64,000 nt of DNA from Enterobacter sp. R4-368 (GTDB lineage: Bacteria > Pseudomonadota > Gammaproteobacteria > Enterobacterales > Enterobacteriaceae), in contig NC_021500.1 in the NCBI RefSeq assembly GCF_000410515.1, positions 3,286,001 to 3,350,000 on the forward strand, in the 5' to 3' direction. The notes under the pieces were generated by a model, which was not told the DNA's origin, made no database searches, and saw only the letters and a list, made by a program, of their open reading frames with translations. Numbering within the stretch: the stretch's first letter is position 1; every line of letters begins with the position of its first letter. Shown piece after piece: positions 35,511 to 43,404 of the stretch. The translations under genes and the position numbers were made by a program.

Positions 35511-35587
35511 GAGGGGATCGAGCCCGACCATTGGTATTGTTTATCGCGCTAAGGAATATTATTCAAACAAATTATGATGAAGATCTT

Positions 35588-37174
35588 TTATGTTGCGCCG
35601 CGTACGCTTTCCCAGCTCAGCCCGAAGCGGGCCAGGTATTTGCGCAGACGATCCGCATCATTCGGGTTGGCCTTTTTCTGCCGGGAAATGGCGAACAATT
35701 CACGCCCTGCTTCTGAAAGCGTCTGGCTGCGCCGACAGACGGCAATCACCGTTTCTAACTGGCGTTGATCGAACAGATCCAGCTTGCTGATATCCACCGG
35801 CAAGTCAGGCAATGCTGATTCCCCACGCCAGTGATGCGCTAAACGCTGCACCTCCTCTTCGACTAACGCGTCGTTAATCCGCCCCTGTTCCGCCAGCGTT
35901 GCCATTCGCGCGATTGACGTGCTCAGTTCGCGAAAGTTGCCGCGCCACGCCGCGTGGGGAGAACAGGCGAAGGCCAGATAGCGCTCGCGTGCGCCTTTAT
36001 CAAAGCGGATTTGCGTCTGCTGCTGCTGTGAAAAACGCTGGAGTTCATACTCAATGTTCGGGGCGATATCTTCCCGCCGCTCCGCCAGACCCGGCAGCGC
36101 GAACGTCCACATATTGATACGCGCAAAGAGATCTTCCCTGAAACGTCCTTCCGCCACCCACTGCTGCATATTCCGGTGCGTGCCCGCAATCAGTTGAAAA
36201 TCACTGTGCACTTCTTTATCGGAGCCAAAGGGGAAAAAAGTCTTCTCTTCAATCGCTTTCAGCAGCATCGCCTGCTCATCCAGCCCCAGCTCGGCAATCT
36301 CATCGAGGAACAGCACGCCGCCATCGGCTTCGCGCAGCAGTCCGGTACGTGCCTGTTGCGCGCCGGTGAATGCACCTTTCACATGGCCAAATAGCGTCGA
36401 CATGGCATTATCACCGCGCAGCGTGGCGCAGTTCACCGCCACCAGACGCCCCTGCACCAGATGTCGGGACTGGCGTAACTGAAAGATGCGTTTTGCCAGA
36501 AACGATTTTCCCGCACCGGTTGGCCCGGTCAGCAGAATGGGCGCAGTCGAGCGCAGCGATACGCGTTCGATTTGCTCGATTAAGCGGTTAAAGGTGACAT
36601 TACGCGTATCAATGCCGGATTTCAGAAACGACACCGACTGCTGCTGTTCGCGCTGAAAACGGCTGGTCAGCGTGGCGTAACGGCTTAAATCCAGATCGAT
36701 AACCGAACAGACGCCGGCAGCTATTGCTTCGTCAGCAGCGCCTTTCGCCGCCGGGCCGGTCTGCAACAGGCTGGCGGGCAGATAACGGGCTTCGGTCAGC
36801 AGGAACCAGCAGATCTGCGCGACGTGCGTCCCGGTGGTGATATGCACCAGGTACTCTTCATTTTCCGTATCGAACGGGTAACGGGTAGCGAAATCGAGAA
36901 ACGCGGCATACACCTCTTCAAAATCCCACGGATCTTTAATCATCACCGCATGTTTGCGTACCTCGGTATGTGGCGAGACGAGGGCAATGTCCTCCGCCGT
37001 CTGTTGCGCCAGCCCTTCATCGCGCGGCTGGTGCAGCAGCTCAAGCCTGTCGACAGCGAAATCCGGCTGCTGGCATAAGCCCACGGTGGGTCGCCATTTG
37101 CGAAAGCGGTTTTGCCGTTTGCCACGTTTATCCAGCACCGTTCCCAGTACACCAATTACCACCCGACGCTTCAT
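35588..37174 (-). CDS. rtcR: RtcR, CARF-domain sigma-54 activator of RNA repair
   Basis: Transcription activator of RNA-repair genes. The 528-aa product (E. coli 532) has an N-terminal CARF-like domain (~1-180), which in the family senses RNA fragments with cyclic phosphate ends. An AAA+ domain follows: Walker A GPTGAGKS at 217-224, the sigma-54 contact motif GAFTGA at 267-272, Walker B GVLFLDE at ~286-292. A C-terminal DNA-binding region completes it. It is transcribed away from the sigma-54 promoter at 37310-37325. Confidence 0.95.
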   Translation of the reverse strand: MKRRVVIGVLGTVLDKRGKRQNRFRKWRPTVGLCQQPDFAVDRLELLHQPRDEGLAQQTAEDIALVSPHTEVRKHAVMIKDPWDFEEVYAAFLDFATRYPFDTENEEYLVHITTGTHVAQICWFLLTEARYLPASLLQTGPAAKGAADEAIAAGVCSVIDLDLSRYATLTSRFQREQQQSVSFLKSGIDTRNVTFNRLIEQIERVSLRSTAPILLTGPTGAGKSFLAKRIFQLRQSRHLVQGRLVAVNCATLRGDNAMSTLFGHVKGAFTGAQQARTGLLREADGGVLFLDEIAELGLDEQAMLLKAIEEKTFFPFGSDKEVHSDFQLIAGTHRNMQQWVAEGRFREDLFARINMWTFALPGLAERREDIAPNIEYELQRFSQQQQTQIRFDKGARERYLAFACSPHAAWRGNFRELSTSIARMATLAEQGRINDALVEEEVQRLAHHWRGESALPDLPVDISKLDLFDQRQLETVIAVCRRSQTLSEAGRELFAISRQKKANPNDADRLRKYLARFGLSWESVRGAT

Positions 37175-37309
37175 GCTTATCCCATAAGATAAAAACAGAT
37201 ATTTAAAGATAAAAAATAATCATCGCTGCCGCAATGCCAGTAAACCAAGTGGAAAATAAAAGTATTATTTTTCAGTTGGATAAAAAATTTATTTGCTTTT
37301 TTCGGATTC

Positions 37310-37325
37310 TGGCACGCTTCTGGCA
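37310..37325 (+). promoter_or_regulatory. sigma-54 promoter of the slipin-rtcB-rlaP operon
   Basis: TGGCACG-CTTC-TGGCA matches TGGCACG-N4-TTGCW except one base in the -12 element, with the GG (37311-37312) and GC (37323-37324) doublets at correct spacing. Transcription would start near 37336. A sigma-54 promoter is expected opposite rtcR. Confidence 0.88.
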
Positions 37326-37335
37326 ATAACTATTA

Positions 37336-37644
37336 CGTCAGCACGCTGAGGTAGCAGGGGGTACGCACCCCGCCGGCGCACCAGGAACGGCACGAGACGT
37401 TTTCCGGGGGGCGTTCCGTCAGTGGAAAGACACTTGCGAAAAGTCGGTTCTTTTTCGGGTTCGAATCCCGGATTCGCCACCTTATCTGTGGAGATAAACA
37501 GGCAGTACCCCGGTAGTCGGGCTGTTGACGATTACCCCCAACGACCGCCGGTAACGGCGCCGGACGGCAGGCAAAACGTTGTTTCCCCTGCGGTTTCGCC
37601 CCTGCATCCGCGGTCGTTAAGGCTAACTATTTAAGGAGATCGTT
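37336..37644 (+). ncRNA. ~300-nt structured leader RNA of the RNA-repair operon
   Basis: No coding frame of quality lies between the promoter and the slipin gene, but the DNA is full of pairings: GGGGT/ACCCC (37358-37362 with 37367-37371), the tRNA-like element (37410-37481), TTATCT/AGATAA (37482-37487 with 37492-37497), CCCG/CGGG near 37508-37520, GCAGG/CCTGC (37567-37571 with 37587-37591) and a 9-bp long-range helix AACGACCGC/GCGGTCGTT (37540-37548 with 37610-37618). It may be a processed non-coding RNA or a regulatory leader. Pairings were found by eye. Confidence 0.6.
37410..37481 (+). ncRNA. tRNA-like element
   Basis: A 72-nt stretch folds like a degenerate tRNA. Acceptor GGCG/CGCC (37410-37413 with 37475-37478) has only 4 bp. 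D-arm GTC-AGTGGAAA-GAC (37418-37431) has a GG in the loop. An anticodon-like arm ACTT-GCGAA-AAGT (37432-37444) and a ~10-nt variable region follow. The canonical T-arm TCGGG-TTCGAAT-CCCGG (37455-37471) is complete and the 3' end is ACCT rather than ACCA. The weak acceptor and 5-nt anticodon-like loop make a normal decoding tRNA unlikely. It may mimic a substrate of the repair enzymes, comparable in idea to the tRNA-like module of YrlA RNAs. Confidence 0.6.
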
Positions 37645-38787
37645 ATGACCAACAAAATCACAATACGTAAAGGTCAATTAGGTTTACTGGCAAAAGAGGG
37701 TGACTACATCCAGGTTCTGGAAACCGGCGAGCACCGCCTGCCGTGGTTCAACAAACCCGACGTGCTGGTGGTGAATACCGATGGCAGCGAAGTGGCTGCC
37801 GGTCTGGCGGAGTATTTGCGCCGCTTCCAGCCGCAGTGGGTGGAGCGTTACTGCCTGGTGGCCGATATGGCAGATAACGAGGCCGGTGCGCTTTATCTCA
37901 ACGGCATGCTGCTGGAGATCCTGCCGCCTTCAACGCGCCGTCTTTACTGGCAAGCGGATGACGCGCTGAAACTGGTACGCATCGATACCCGTGACGTACG
38001 GGTTCCCACGGAGATCCTTAACGCCGTGGCGCAACCCAAACGCAGCGTGACGGTAAAAGGTCGCGACGCGATCCTGGCGGTGCAGGTTCCGGCCTGGCAC
38101 GCGGGCGTTTTAAAAGTCGATGGCGTGACGCAGGCGCTGTTACCGGCGGGATTGAGCGGCTACTGGAAAGTAAACCATCTGGTGGAAGCCGAAGTGGTGG
38201 ACTTACGCCTGCAAGTGCTGGAAGTGAGCGGCCAGGAGATCCTGACCAAAGATAAAGTCACCTTACGGCTGAACCTGGCGGCGAACTGGCGTTACACCGA
38301 TGTATTAAGCGCCTTTGCCCAACTGAGCAAACCGCTGGATCACCTCTACCGCGAATTGCAGTTTGCCCTGCGTGAAGCGGTGGGCACGCGCACGCTGGAT
38401 GAGTTGCTGGAAGATAAGCAGGTAATCGATGAGTTAGTGAGCGTGCAGGTGGCAAATCGCATGGCGGCATTTGGTATTGAAGTGGCGTCGCTCGGGGTGA
38501 AAGACATCATCCTGCCGGGTGAGATGAAAACGATCCTGTCGCGCTTAGTGGAAGCGGAGAAATCGGCACAGGCTAATGTTATCCGCCGTCGTGAAGAGAC
38601 CGCAGCGACCCGTTCGTTGCTGAACACGGCAAAAGTGATGGAGAGCAACCCGGTGGCGTTGCGACTTAAAGAGTTAGAAACGCTGGAGCGTGTGGCGGAG
38701 CGCATCGATAAGATCTCGGTCTTCGGTGGCCTAGACCAGGTATTGCACGGCCTTGTTAACATCAAAGGAAGCCATGATGCAGCATAA
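37645..38787 (+). CDS. slipin (SPFH/band-7 protein) of the RtcB operon
   Basis: 380 aa with an SPFH/prohibitin-type core (~100-300: DTRDVRVPTEILNAVAQPKR, LRLNLAANWRYTD, LREAVGTRTLDELLEDK) and a C-terminal coiled region (MKTILSRLVEAEKSAQANVIRRREETAATRS, split in sequence). There is no obvious N-terminal membrane hairpin, so membrane association is uncertain. Slipins recur beside rtcB in RtcR-controlled operons; their role there is unknown to me. ATG 37645 follows AAGGAGAT. rtcB overlaps its end by 14 bp. Confidence 0.85.
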   Translation: MTNKITIRKGQLGLLAKEGDYIQVLETGEHRLPWFNKPDVLVVNTDGSEVAAGLAEYLRRFQPQWVERYCLVADMADNEAGALYLNGMLLEILPPSTRRLYWQADDALKLVRIDTRDVRVPTEILNAVAQPKRSVTVKGRDAILAVQVPAWHAGVLKVDGVTQALLPAGLSGYWKVNHLVEAEVVDLRLQVLEVSGQEILTKDKVTLRLNLAANWRYTDVLSAFAQLSKPLDHLYRELQFALREAVGTRTLDELLEDKQVIDELVSVQVANRMAAFGIEVASLGVKDIILPGEMKTILSRLVEAEKSAQANVIRRREETAATRSLLNTAKVMESNPVALRLKELETLERVAERIDKISVFGGLDQVLHGLVNIKGSHDAA

Positions 38788-40003
38788 CGACTATCAACTG
38801 CTGGCAAAGGAGAACAGCGCGCCGGTGAAAATGTGGACGCACGGCGTGCCGGTGGAACCCGAAGCGCGTGAGCAGTTGCTGAATACGGCAAAAATGCCGT
38901 TTATCTTCAAACACCTGGCCGTGATGCCGGATGTCCATCTGGGGAAAGGTTCAACCATCGGCAGCGTTATCCCGACTAAAGGGGCGATTATCCCGGCGGC
39001 GGTTGGCGTGGATATCGGCTGCGGCATGATTGCCGTGCGCACCTCGCTGCTGGCGGCGGATCTGCCGGATAACCTCGGCGGGCTGCGCAGCGCCATTGAG
39101 CAGGCGGTGCCGCACGGACGTTCGGTGAACCGGTCGAAACGTGATAAAGGCGCGTGGGAAAACCCGCCGCAAGAGGTGGATAGCCACTGGGCGTTGCTTG
39201 CGCCGCGCTTTAAGCGCCTGACGGATAAATACCCGCGCTTGTTGCAAACCAACAACCATCAACATTTGGGAACGTTGGGAACCGGTAACCACTTTATCGA
39301 AGTGTGTCTGGATGAGCAGCAACGCGTGTGGGTGATGTTGCACAGCGGCTCGCGCGGCGTGGGTAACGCCATCGGTAACGTGTTTATCACGCTCGCGCAG
39401 CAGGATATGCAGCAGCATATCGCCAATTTGCCGGACCGAAACCTGGCCTATTTCCAGGAAGGCAGCAAGCACTACGACGACTATCTGGAAGCGGTCGAGT
39501 GGGCGCAGGATTTTGCCCGCCACAACCGTGAAGTGATGATGTCGCGCGTACTGGCGGCGCTGTCGCGCATTGTGACCAAACCGTTTATCACCCGGCAGGA
39601 AGCGGTGAATTGCCACCATAACTATGTGCAAAAAGAGACGCACTTTGGTGAAGAGGTGCTGGTGACGCGTAAAGGCGCAGTTTCCGCGCAAAAAGGGCAG
39701 ATGGGGATTATTCCCGGCTCGATGGGCGCGAAAAGTTTTATCGTGCGTGGGCTGGGAAATGAAGAGAGCTTCTGCTCATGCAGCCACGGAGCAGGGCGCA
39801 CCATGAGTCGTACGGCGGCCAAAAAACGCTTCACCGTGGAAGATCAAATACGCGCCACTGCGCATGTAGAGTGCCGTAAAGACAGCGAGGTGATCGATGA
39901 GATCCCGATGGCTTACAAAGATATCGACGCGGTGATGGCCGCGCAGGACTCGCTGGTGGAAGTGGTGCATACCCTGCGGCAGGTGGTGTGTGTGAAAGGA
40001 TAA
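38774..40003 (+). CDS. rtcB: RtcB, RNA-splicing ligase
   Basis: Mn/GTP-dependent ligase that joins 2',3'-cyclic phosphate and 5'-OH RNA ends, for example in cleaved tRNAs. ATG 38774 (AAGGA upstream) gives 409 aa. Metal and active-site landmarks are VGVDIGCGM (Asp80, Cys83), GTGNHFIEV, LHSGSRGVGN, NCHHNYV and CSCSHGAGRTMSR, whose His (~342) is the guanylation site by alignment with E. coli His337. It overlaps the slipin gene and is followed 14 bp later by the nucleotidyltransferase gene; rtcA is absent. Confidence 0.97.
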   Translation: MMQHNDYQLLAKENSAPVKMWTHGVPVEPEAREQLLNTAKMPFIFKHLAVMPDVHLGKGSTIGSVIPTKGAIIPAAVGVDIGCGMIAVRTSLLAADLPDNLGGLRSAIEQAVPHGRSVNRSKRDKGAWENPPQEVDSHWALLAPRFKRLTDKYPRLLQTNNHQHLGTLGTGNHFIEVCLDEQQRVWVMLHSGSRGVGNAIGNVFITLAQQDMQQHIANLPDRNLAYFQEGSKHYDDYLEAVEWAQDFARHNREVMMSRVLAALSRIVTKPFITRQEAVNCHHNYVQKETHFGEEVLVTRKGAVSAQKGQMGIIPGSMGAKSFIVRGLGNEESFCSCSHGAGRTMSRTAAKKRFTVEDQIRATAHVECRKDSEVIDEIPMAYKDIDAVMAAQDSLVEVVHTLRQVVCVKG

Positions 40004-40017
40004 GAAGGAGAGTAATC

Positions 40018-40803
40018 ATGGAATCTTTAGGCGTTGATGTCGCCATGCGTGGGCGCGTGCGGCAGGTGTTACACGATGTAGAACACACCTACGGCGTGAA
40101 AGTGCTCTACGCCTGCGAATCCGGTAGCCGCGGCTGGGGTTTCGCTTCGCCGGACAGCGATTACGATGTGCGCTTTCTGTATGTGCATCAACCGGACTGG
40201 TATCTGCGCGTCGAGCCGCAGCGTGATGTGATAGAACTGCCGATAGACGATGAGCTGGACGTTTGCGGGTGGGAGTGGCGCAAAGCGCTGGGGTTGCTGA
40301 AAAGCGCTAACCCGGCCTTAATCGAATGGTTAGATTCCCCGATCGTTTACCAGCAGGATGACGCCACGCTCGCCGCGTTGCGCGTGCAGGTGCCGCACTG
40401 GTTTTCGCCGGTCAGAGCGCGCTGGCACTACTATTCGATGGCGAAAAAGAACTTTCGCGGCTATTTGCAGGGTGAACAGGTTCGGCTGAAAAAGTACTTT
40501 TACGTGCTGCGTCCGCTGCTGGCGGTGCGCTGGATAGAAGCGGGTAAAGGCATGCCGCCAATGCGTTTCGCTTCGTTGCTGGCAGGCAGCGATCTTGACG
40601 CGCCATTACGGGCGGAAATTGATGAGCTGCTGGCGTTAAAGCAACGGGCAGGCGAAGCGCAATACGGTGCGCAACGTCCGCTGCTGCATGCATTTATCGG
40701 CGATGAGCTGGCGCGCGGCGAAATCGCAGATGCGCTGCCGGAAAGCCGCAGCGGCAAAGTCAGCGATCTCGACGCGTTGCTGTACCAGACGGTGATGGCA
40801 TAA
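40018..40803 (+). CDS. RlaP-type RNA-repair nucleotidyltransferase (pol-beta fold)
   Basis: 261 aa. The nucleotidyltransferase core is at the N-terminus: ESGSRGWGFASPDSDYDVRF, with the GS at 36-37 and metal-binding Asp48 and Asp50. This fits the RlaP family (RNA ligase-associated polymerase-beta superfamily), which co-occurs with RNA ligases. Its reaction is unproven; adding nucleotides to damaged RNA ends before RtcB ligation is a proposal. It takes the position that rtcA (RNA cyclase) holds in E. coli. ATG 40018 follows AAGGAGAG. A bidirectional terminator closes the operon. Confidence 0.85.
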   Translation: MESLGVDVAMRGRVRQVLHDVEHTYGVKVLYACESGSRGWGFASPDSDYDVRFLYVHQPDWYLRVEPQRDVIELPIDDELDVCGWEWRKALGLLKSANPALIEWLDSPIVYQQDDATLAALRVQVPHWFSPVRARWHYYSMAKKNFRGYLQGEQVRLKKYFYVLRPLLAVRWIEAGKGMPPMRFASLLAGSDLDAPLRAEIDELLALKQRAGEAQYGAQRPLLHAFIGDELARGEIADALPESRSGKVSDLDALLYQTVMA

Positions 40804-40804
40804 G

Positions 40805-40834
40805 AAAAAAGCCCGGTGATTCGCCGGGCTTTTT
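40805..40834. terminator. bidirectional terminator between the RNA-repair operon and lysC
   Basis: AGCCCGG (40810-40816), 7-nt loop, CCGGGCT (40824-40830), with an A-run before and a T-run after, so it can serve both converging transcripts. Confidence 0.92.
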
Positions 40835-40859
40835 GCTCTCATCCGCAAACGGGGAGGAA

Positions 40860-42209
40860 TTACTCAAACAAATTATGATGCAGTTTTTGCACCACTTGCT
40901 CGGCCTCTTTTCCGGGTACAAGGAAGCAGAGGTTATGGCTGGATGCGCCATAGCAAATCATGCGGATATTAAACGGGTCCAGCACGCCAAACACCTCTTT
41001 ACCCACGCCGCAGGCTTTCGACAAATCGTTGCCGATAATCGCCACCAGCGCTAAATCTTCTTCCACTTCCACCCGGCACAGAGAAGAAAGCTCGGTCAGC
41101 AGCGCCTGGGTTAATAAGGTGTCGCCGGTCGACGTTGAACCGGTGGTGTCCAGCGTCAGCGCCACGCTCACTTCCGAGGTGGTGATCAAATCAACCGAGA
41201 TACTGTGACGCGCCAGGATGCCAAACACTTCGGCAAGAAAACCGCGTGAGTGCAGCATGTTCAGGCTGTGCAGCGTGAGCAGGGTCTGCTTGCGGCGCAG
41301 CGCCAGTGCGCGGAACAGCGGCGGGTTGCTGGTGTTATTGCATACCAGCGTGCCACCGGCTTTCGGATCTCTGCTGGAGCCGACAAAAACCGGAATGTCG
41401 CTGCGTACTGCGGGCAACAGCGTGGCGGGGTGCAGCACTTTCGCGCCAAAAGTCGCCATCTCTGCCGCTTCTTCAAAGGCGATCTCGTCAATGCGTTTCG
41501 CGGCGGGCACCACGCGCGGGTCGGTGGTGTAAATGCCCGGGACATCGGTCCAGATATCCACACGCGAGGCGTGCAGCGCTTCGCCCAACAGTGCGGCGGT
41601 ATAATCGCTGCCGCCGCGGCCAAGCGTGGTGGTACGGCCTTTGGCTTCGCTACCGATAAAGCCCTGGGTGATCACCAGCCCTTCATTCAGACGCGGCGCG
41701 AGTTGCTGCCCGGCAAGTTCCGCCAGTGCGGCGACATCCGGTTCAGCGCGGCCAAAACGATCGCTGGTGCGCATCACTTTGCGTACATCAAACCACTGTG
41801 CCTGTACGTTGCGTTCGCGCAGCACTTCCACAAACAGCAGTGTCGACATCAGCTCGCCATGACTGACCAGTTCGTCGGTCAGCGCGGTGGATGTCGCCAG
41901 CGATGCGGCTTCGGCAAGCGTGGTGATATTTTCCAACAGGCGCTCGATCTCTTCGCGGATCACCGCCGGGTTCGCCAGGCGTTCCAGAATATCGAACTGA
42001 ATTTTGCGGATAGCGTCGAGCTTGACGAAACGCTCGCTGGCTTCCAGCCCTTCGGCCAGCGCGACCAGCAGATTGGTTACCCCTGCGGAAGCGGAAAGCA
42101 CCACCAGACGGACGCTGGTATCGGAAAGCACCACGTCCGCACTGCGGTTCATGGCATCAAAATCGGCAACGCTGGTGCCGCCAAATTTGGCGACAACGAA
42201 ACTAGTCAT
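40860..42209 (-). CDS. lysC: LysC, lysine-sensitive aspartokinase III
   Basis: Phosphorylates aspartate, first step to lysine, threonine and methionine; feedback-inhibited by lysine. The 449-aa product equals E. coli LysC. N-terminal kinase motif VAKFGGTSVADFDAM, a central TTLGRGGSDYTAALL motif, and two C-terminal ACT domains (~300-449) for lysine. Expression is controlled by the lysine riboswitch at 42290-42525. Confidence 0.97.
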   Translation of the reverse strand: MTSFVVAKFGGTSVADFDAMNRSADVVLSDTSVRLVVLSASAGVTNLLVALAEGLEASERFVKLDAIRKIQFDILERLANPAVIREEIERLLENITTLAEAASLATSTALTDELVSHGELMSTLLFVEVLRERNVQAQWFDVRKVMRTSDRFGRAEPDVAALAELAGQQLAPRLNEGLVITQGFIGSEAKGRTTTLGRGGSDYTAALLGEALHASRVDIWTDVPGIYTTDPRVVPAAKRIDEIAFEEAAEMATFGAKVLHPATLLPAVRSDIPVFVGSSRDPKAGGTLVCNNTSNPPLFRALALRRKQTLLTLHSLNMLHSRGFLAEVFGILARHSISVDLITTSEVSVALTLDTTGSTSTGDTLLTQALLTELSSLCRVEVEEDLALVAIIGNDLSKACGVGKEVFGVLDPFNIRMICYGASSHNLCFLVPGKEAEQVVQKLHHNLFE

Positions 42210-42289
42210 AACAACCTCGTGTCAGGGGATTCTCTATTCAGCCATGGCACAAGGAAAGAGCGAAAAACGGGGTGGGCGCAGAGCGATAA

Positions 42290-42525
42290 ACAGCTACGAT
42301 TTCCCCAGAAGTGCTCCACCTTGTCTGCCCGCTTTCTGTAACGTCTGCGGACATGAAACGTTCGACAGCGAACGCTTCTGGTGACAACCCAGGGGATTCA
42401 GCCCCTGTAGCCGATAACGCACGCTGCCAGGCGTTTTGTTATCTCGGCGTTACTCCCCCTCAGGTGTTTTCATCAGCCTGGCGCTTCGAACACCGTGTGC
42501 CTGGGTAACGCGCCTCTTCTGGCAA
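42290..42525 (-). promoter_or_regulatory. lysine riboswitch (L box) of lysC
   Basis: On the reverse strand the leader shows AGAAGAGGCGCG near 42510-42520, ACACCTGAGGGGGAGTAACG near 42456, the very conserved ATCGGCTACAGGGGCTGAAT around 42393-42414 and CCAGAAGCGTTCG near 42370, matching the E. coli lysC leader. A later CACTTCTGG (near 42308-42316) can pair with CCAGAAG, the expected switching segment. Boundaries are approximate. Confidence 0.88.
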
Positions 42526-42530
42526 TGTTT

Positions 42531-43150
42531 ACCTTCGCCTTTCACGCCGCAGCGGTGTTGGCTGCCTTCACTTACCCCGGTCACTTACTTGTGTAAGCTC
42601 CCGGGGATGCGCTCAGTTGCCGCCTTGCTGCAACGCGAAATGCTTTGGTAAGGATTACCTTCGCCTTTCACGCCGCAGCGGTGTTGGCTGCTTTCACTTA
42701 CCCCGTCACTGACTTATGTAAGTTCCCGGGGATGTGCTCAGTTGCCGCCTTGCTGCAACGTGAAATGCTTTGGTAAGGATTACCTTCGCCTTCACGCCGC
42801 ATCGGTGCTGGCTGCCTTCACTTACCCCGGTCACTTACTTGTGTAAGCTCCCGGGGATGCGCTCAGTTGCCGCCTTGCTGCAACGTGAAATGCTTTGGTA
42901 AGGATTACCTTCGCCTTCATGCCGCAGCGGTGTTGGCTGCTTTCACTTACCCCGTCACTTACTTGTGTAAGCTCCCGGGGATGCGCTCAGTTGCCGCCTT
43001 GCTGCAACGTGAAATGCTTTGGTAAGGATTACCTTCGCCTTCACGCCGCATCGGTGCTGGCTGCTTTCACTTACCCCGTCACTGACTTGTGTTAGTTCCC
43101 GGGGATGTGCTCAGTTGCCGCCTTGCTGCAACGCGAAATGCTTTGGTAAT
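42531..43150 (-). repeat. tandem array of five ERIC elements
   Basis: Five head-to-tail units start at 42531, 42657, 42782, 42907 and 43031, with periods of 126, 125, 125 and 124 bp. Each carries the ERIC core, CACTTACCCCGGTCACTTAC and GTGTAAGCTCCCGGGGATGC with small differences, followed by TTGCCGCCTTGCTGCAACG. The strand given is that of lysC, whose upstream region they fill; the element itself is nearly symmetric. No gene is seen here. Confidence 0.9.
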
Positions 43151-43154
43151 GCAA

Positions 43155-43172
43155 ACCCGCGCATGCGCGGGT
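43155..43172. other. perfect 18-bp palindrome beside the ERIC array
   Basis: ACCCGCGCATGCGCGGGT is a perfect inverted repeat just after the last ERIC unit, between lysC and pgi upstream regions. No T-run follows. Confidence 0.6.
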
Positions 43173-43404
43173 AGTGCGTTTATAAATAAAGGGTTAGCGG
43201 GCATGCTGTCAACGCCGGGATTATGCGGATTTTTCATGCTGCATTGGTCGTCAGTAAAATGACTTATGTTGTGCTCAAATTCGGCGATTTTTGGTCGTTA
43301 TTCGCCCGCGTGTACGGCGAGCCGGCACAAAAACCATCACAATTTTCCCCGGCAGGCGCTACAATCGACGGCAGTCACAATTCTCAAATCAGAAGAGTAT
43401 TGCT

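Noticed and set aside
37289..37480. Frame beginning MANPGFEPEKEPTFRK on the reverse strand
   Set aside because: ANPGFEPE is the typical antisense translation of a tRNA T-arm; it reflects the tRNA-like element, not a protein.
37410..37481. Functional decoding tRNA
   Set aside because: Only four acceptor base pairs, a non-canonical anticodon arm and no 3' CCA; treated as tRNA-like instead.
37336..37644. Ro60-binding Y RNA
   Set aside because: No Rsr/Ro60 gene is present in the locus and no clear Y-RNA stem was identified.
42531..43150. Regularly spaced repeats resembling a CRISPR array
   Set aside because: Units are ~125 bp and nearly identical along their whole length, with no unique ~30-bp spacers and no cas genes. 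The core is ERIC.
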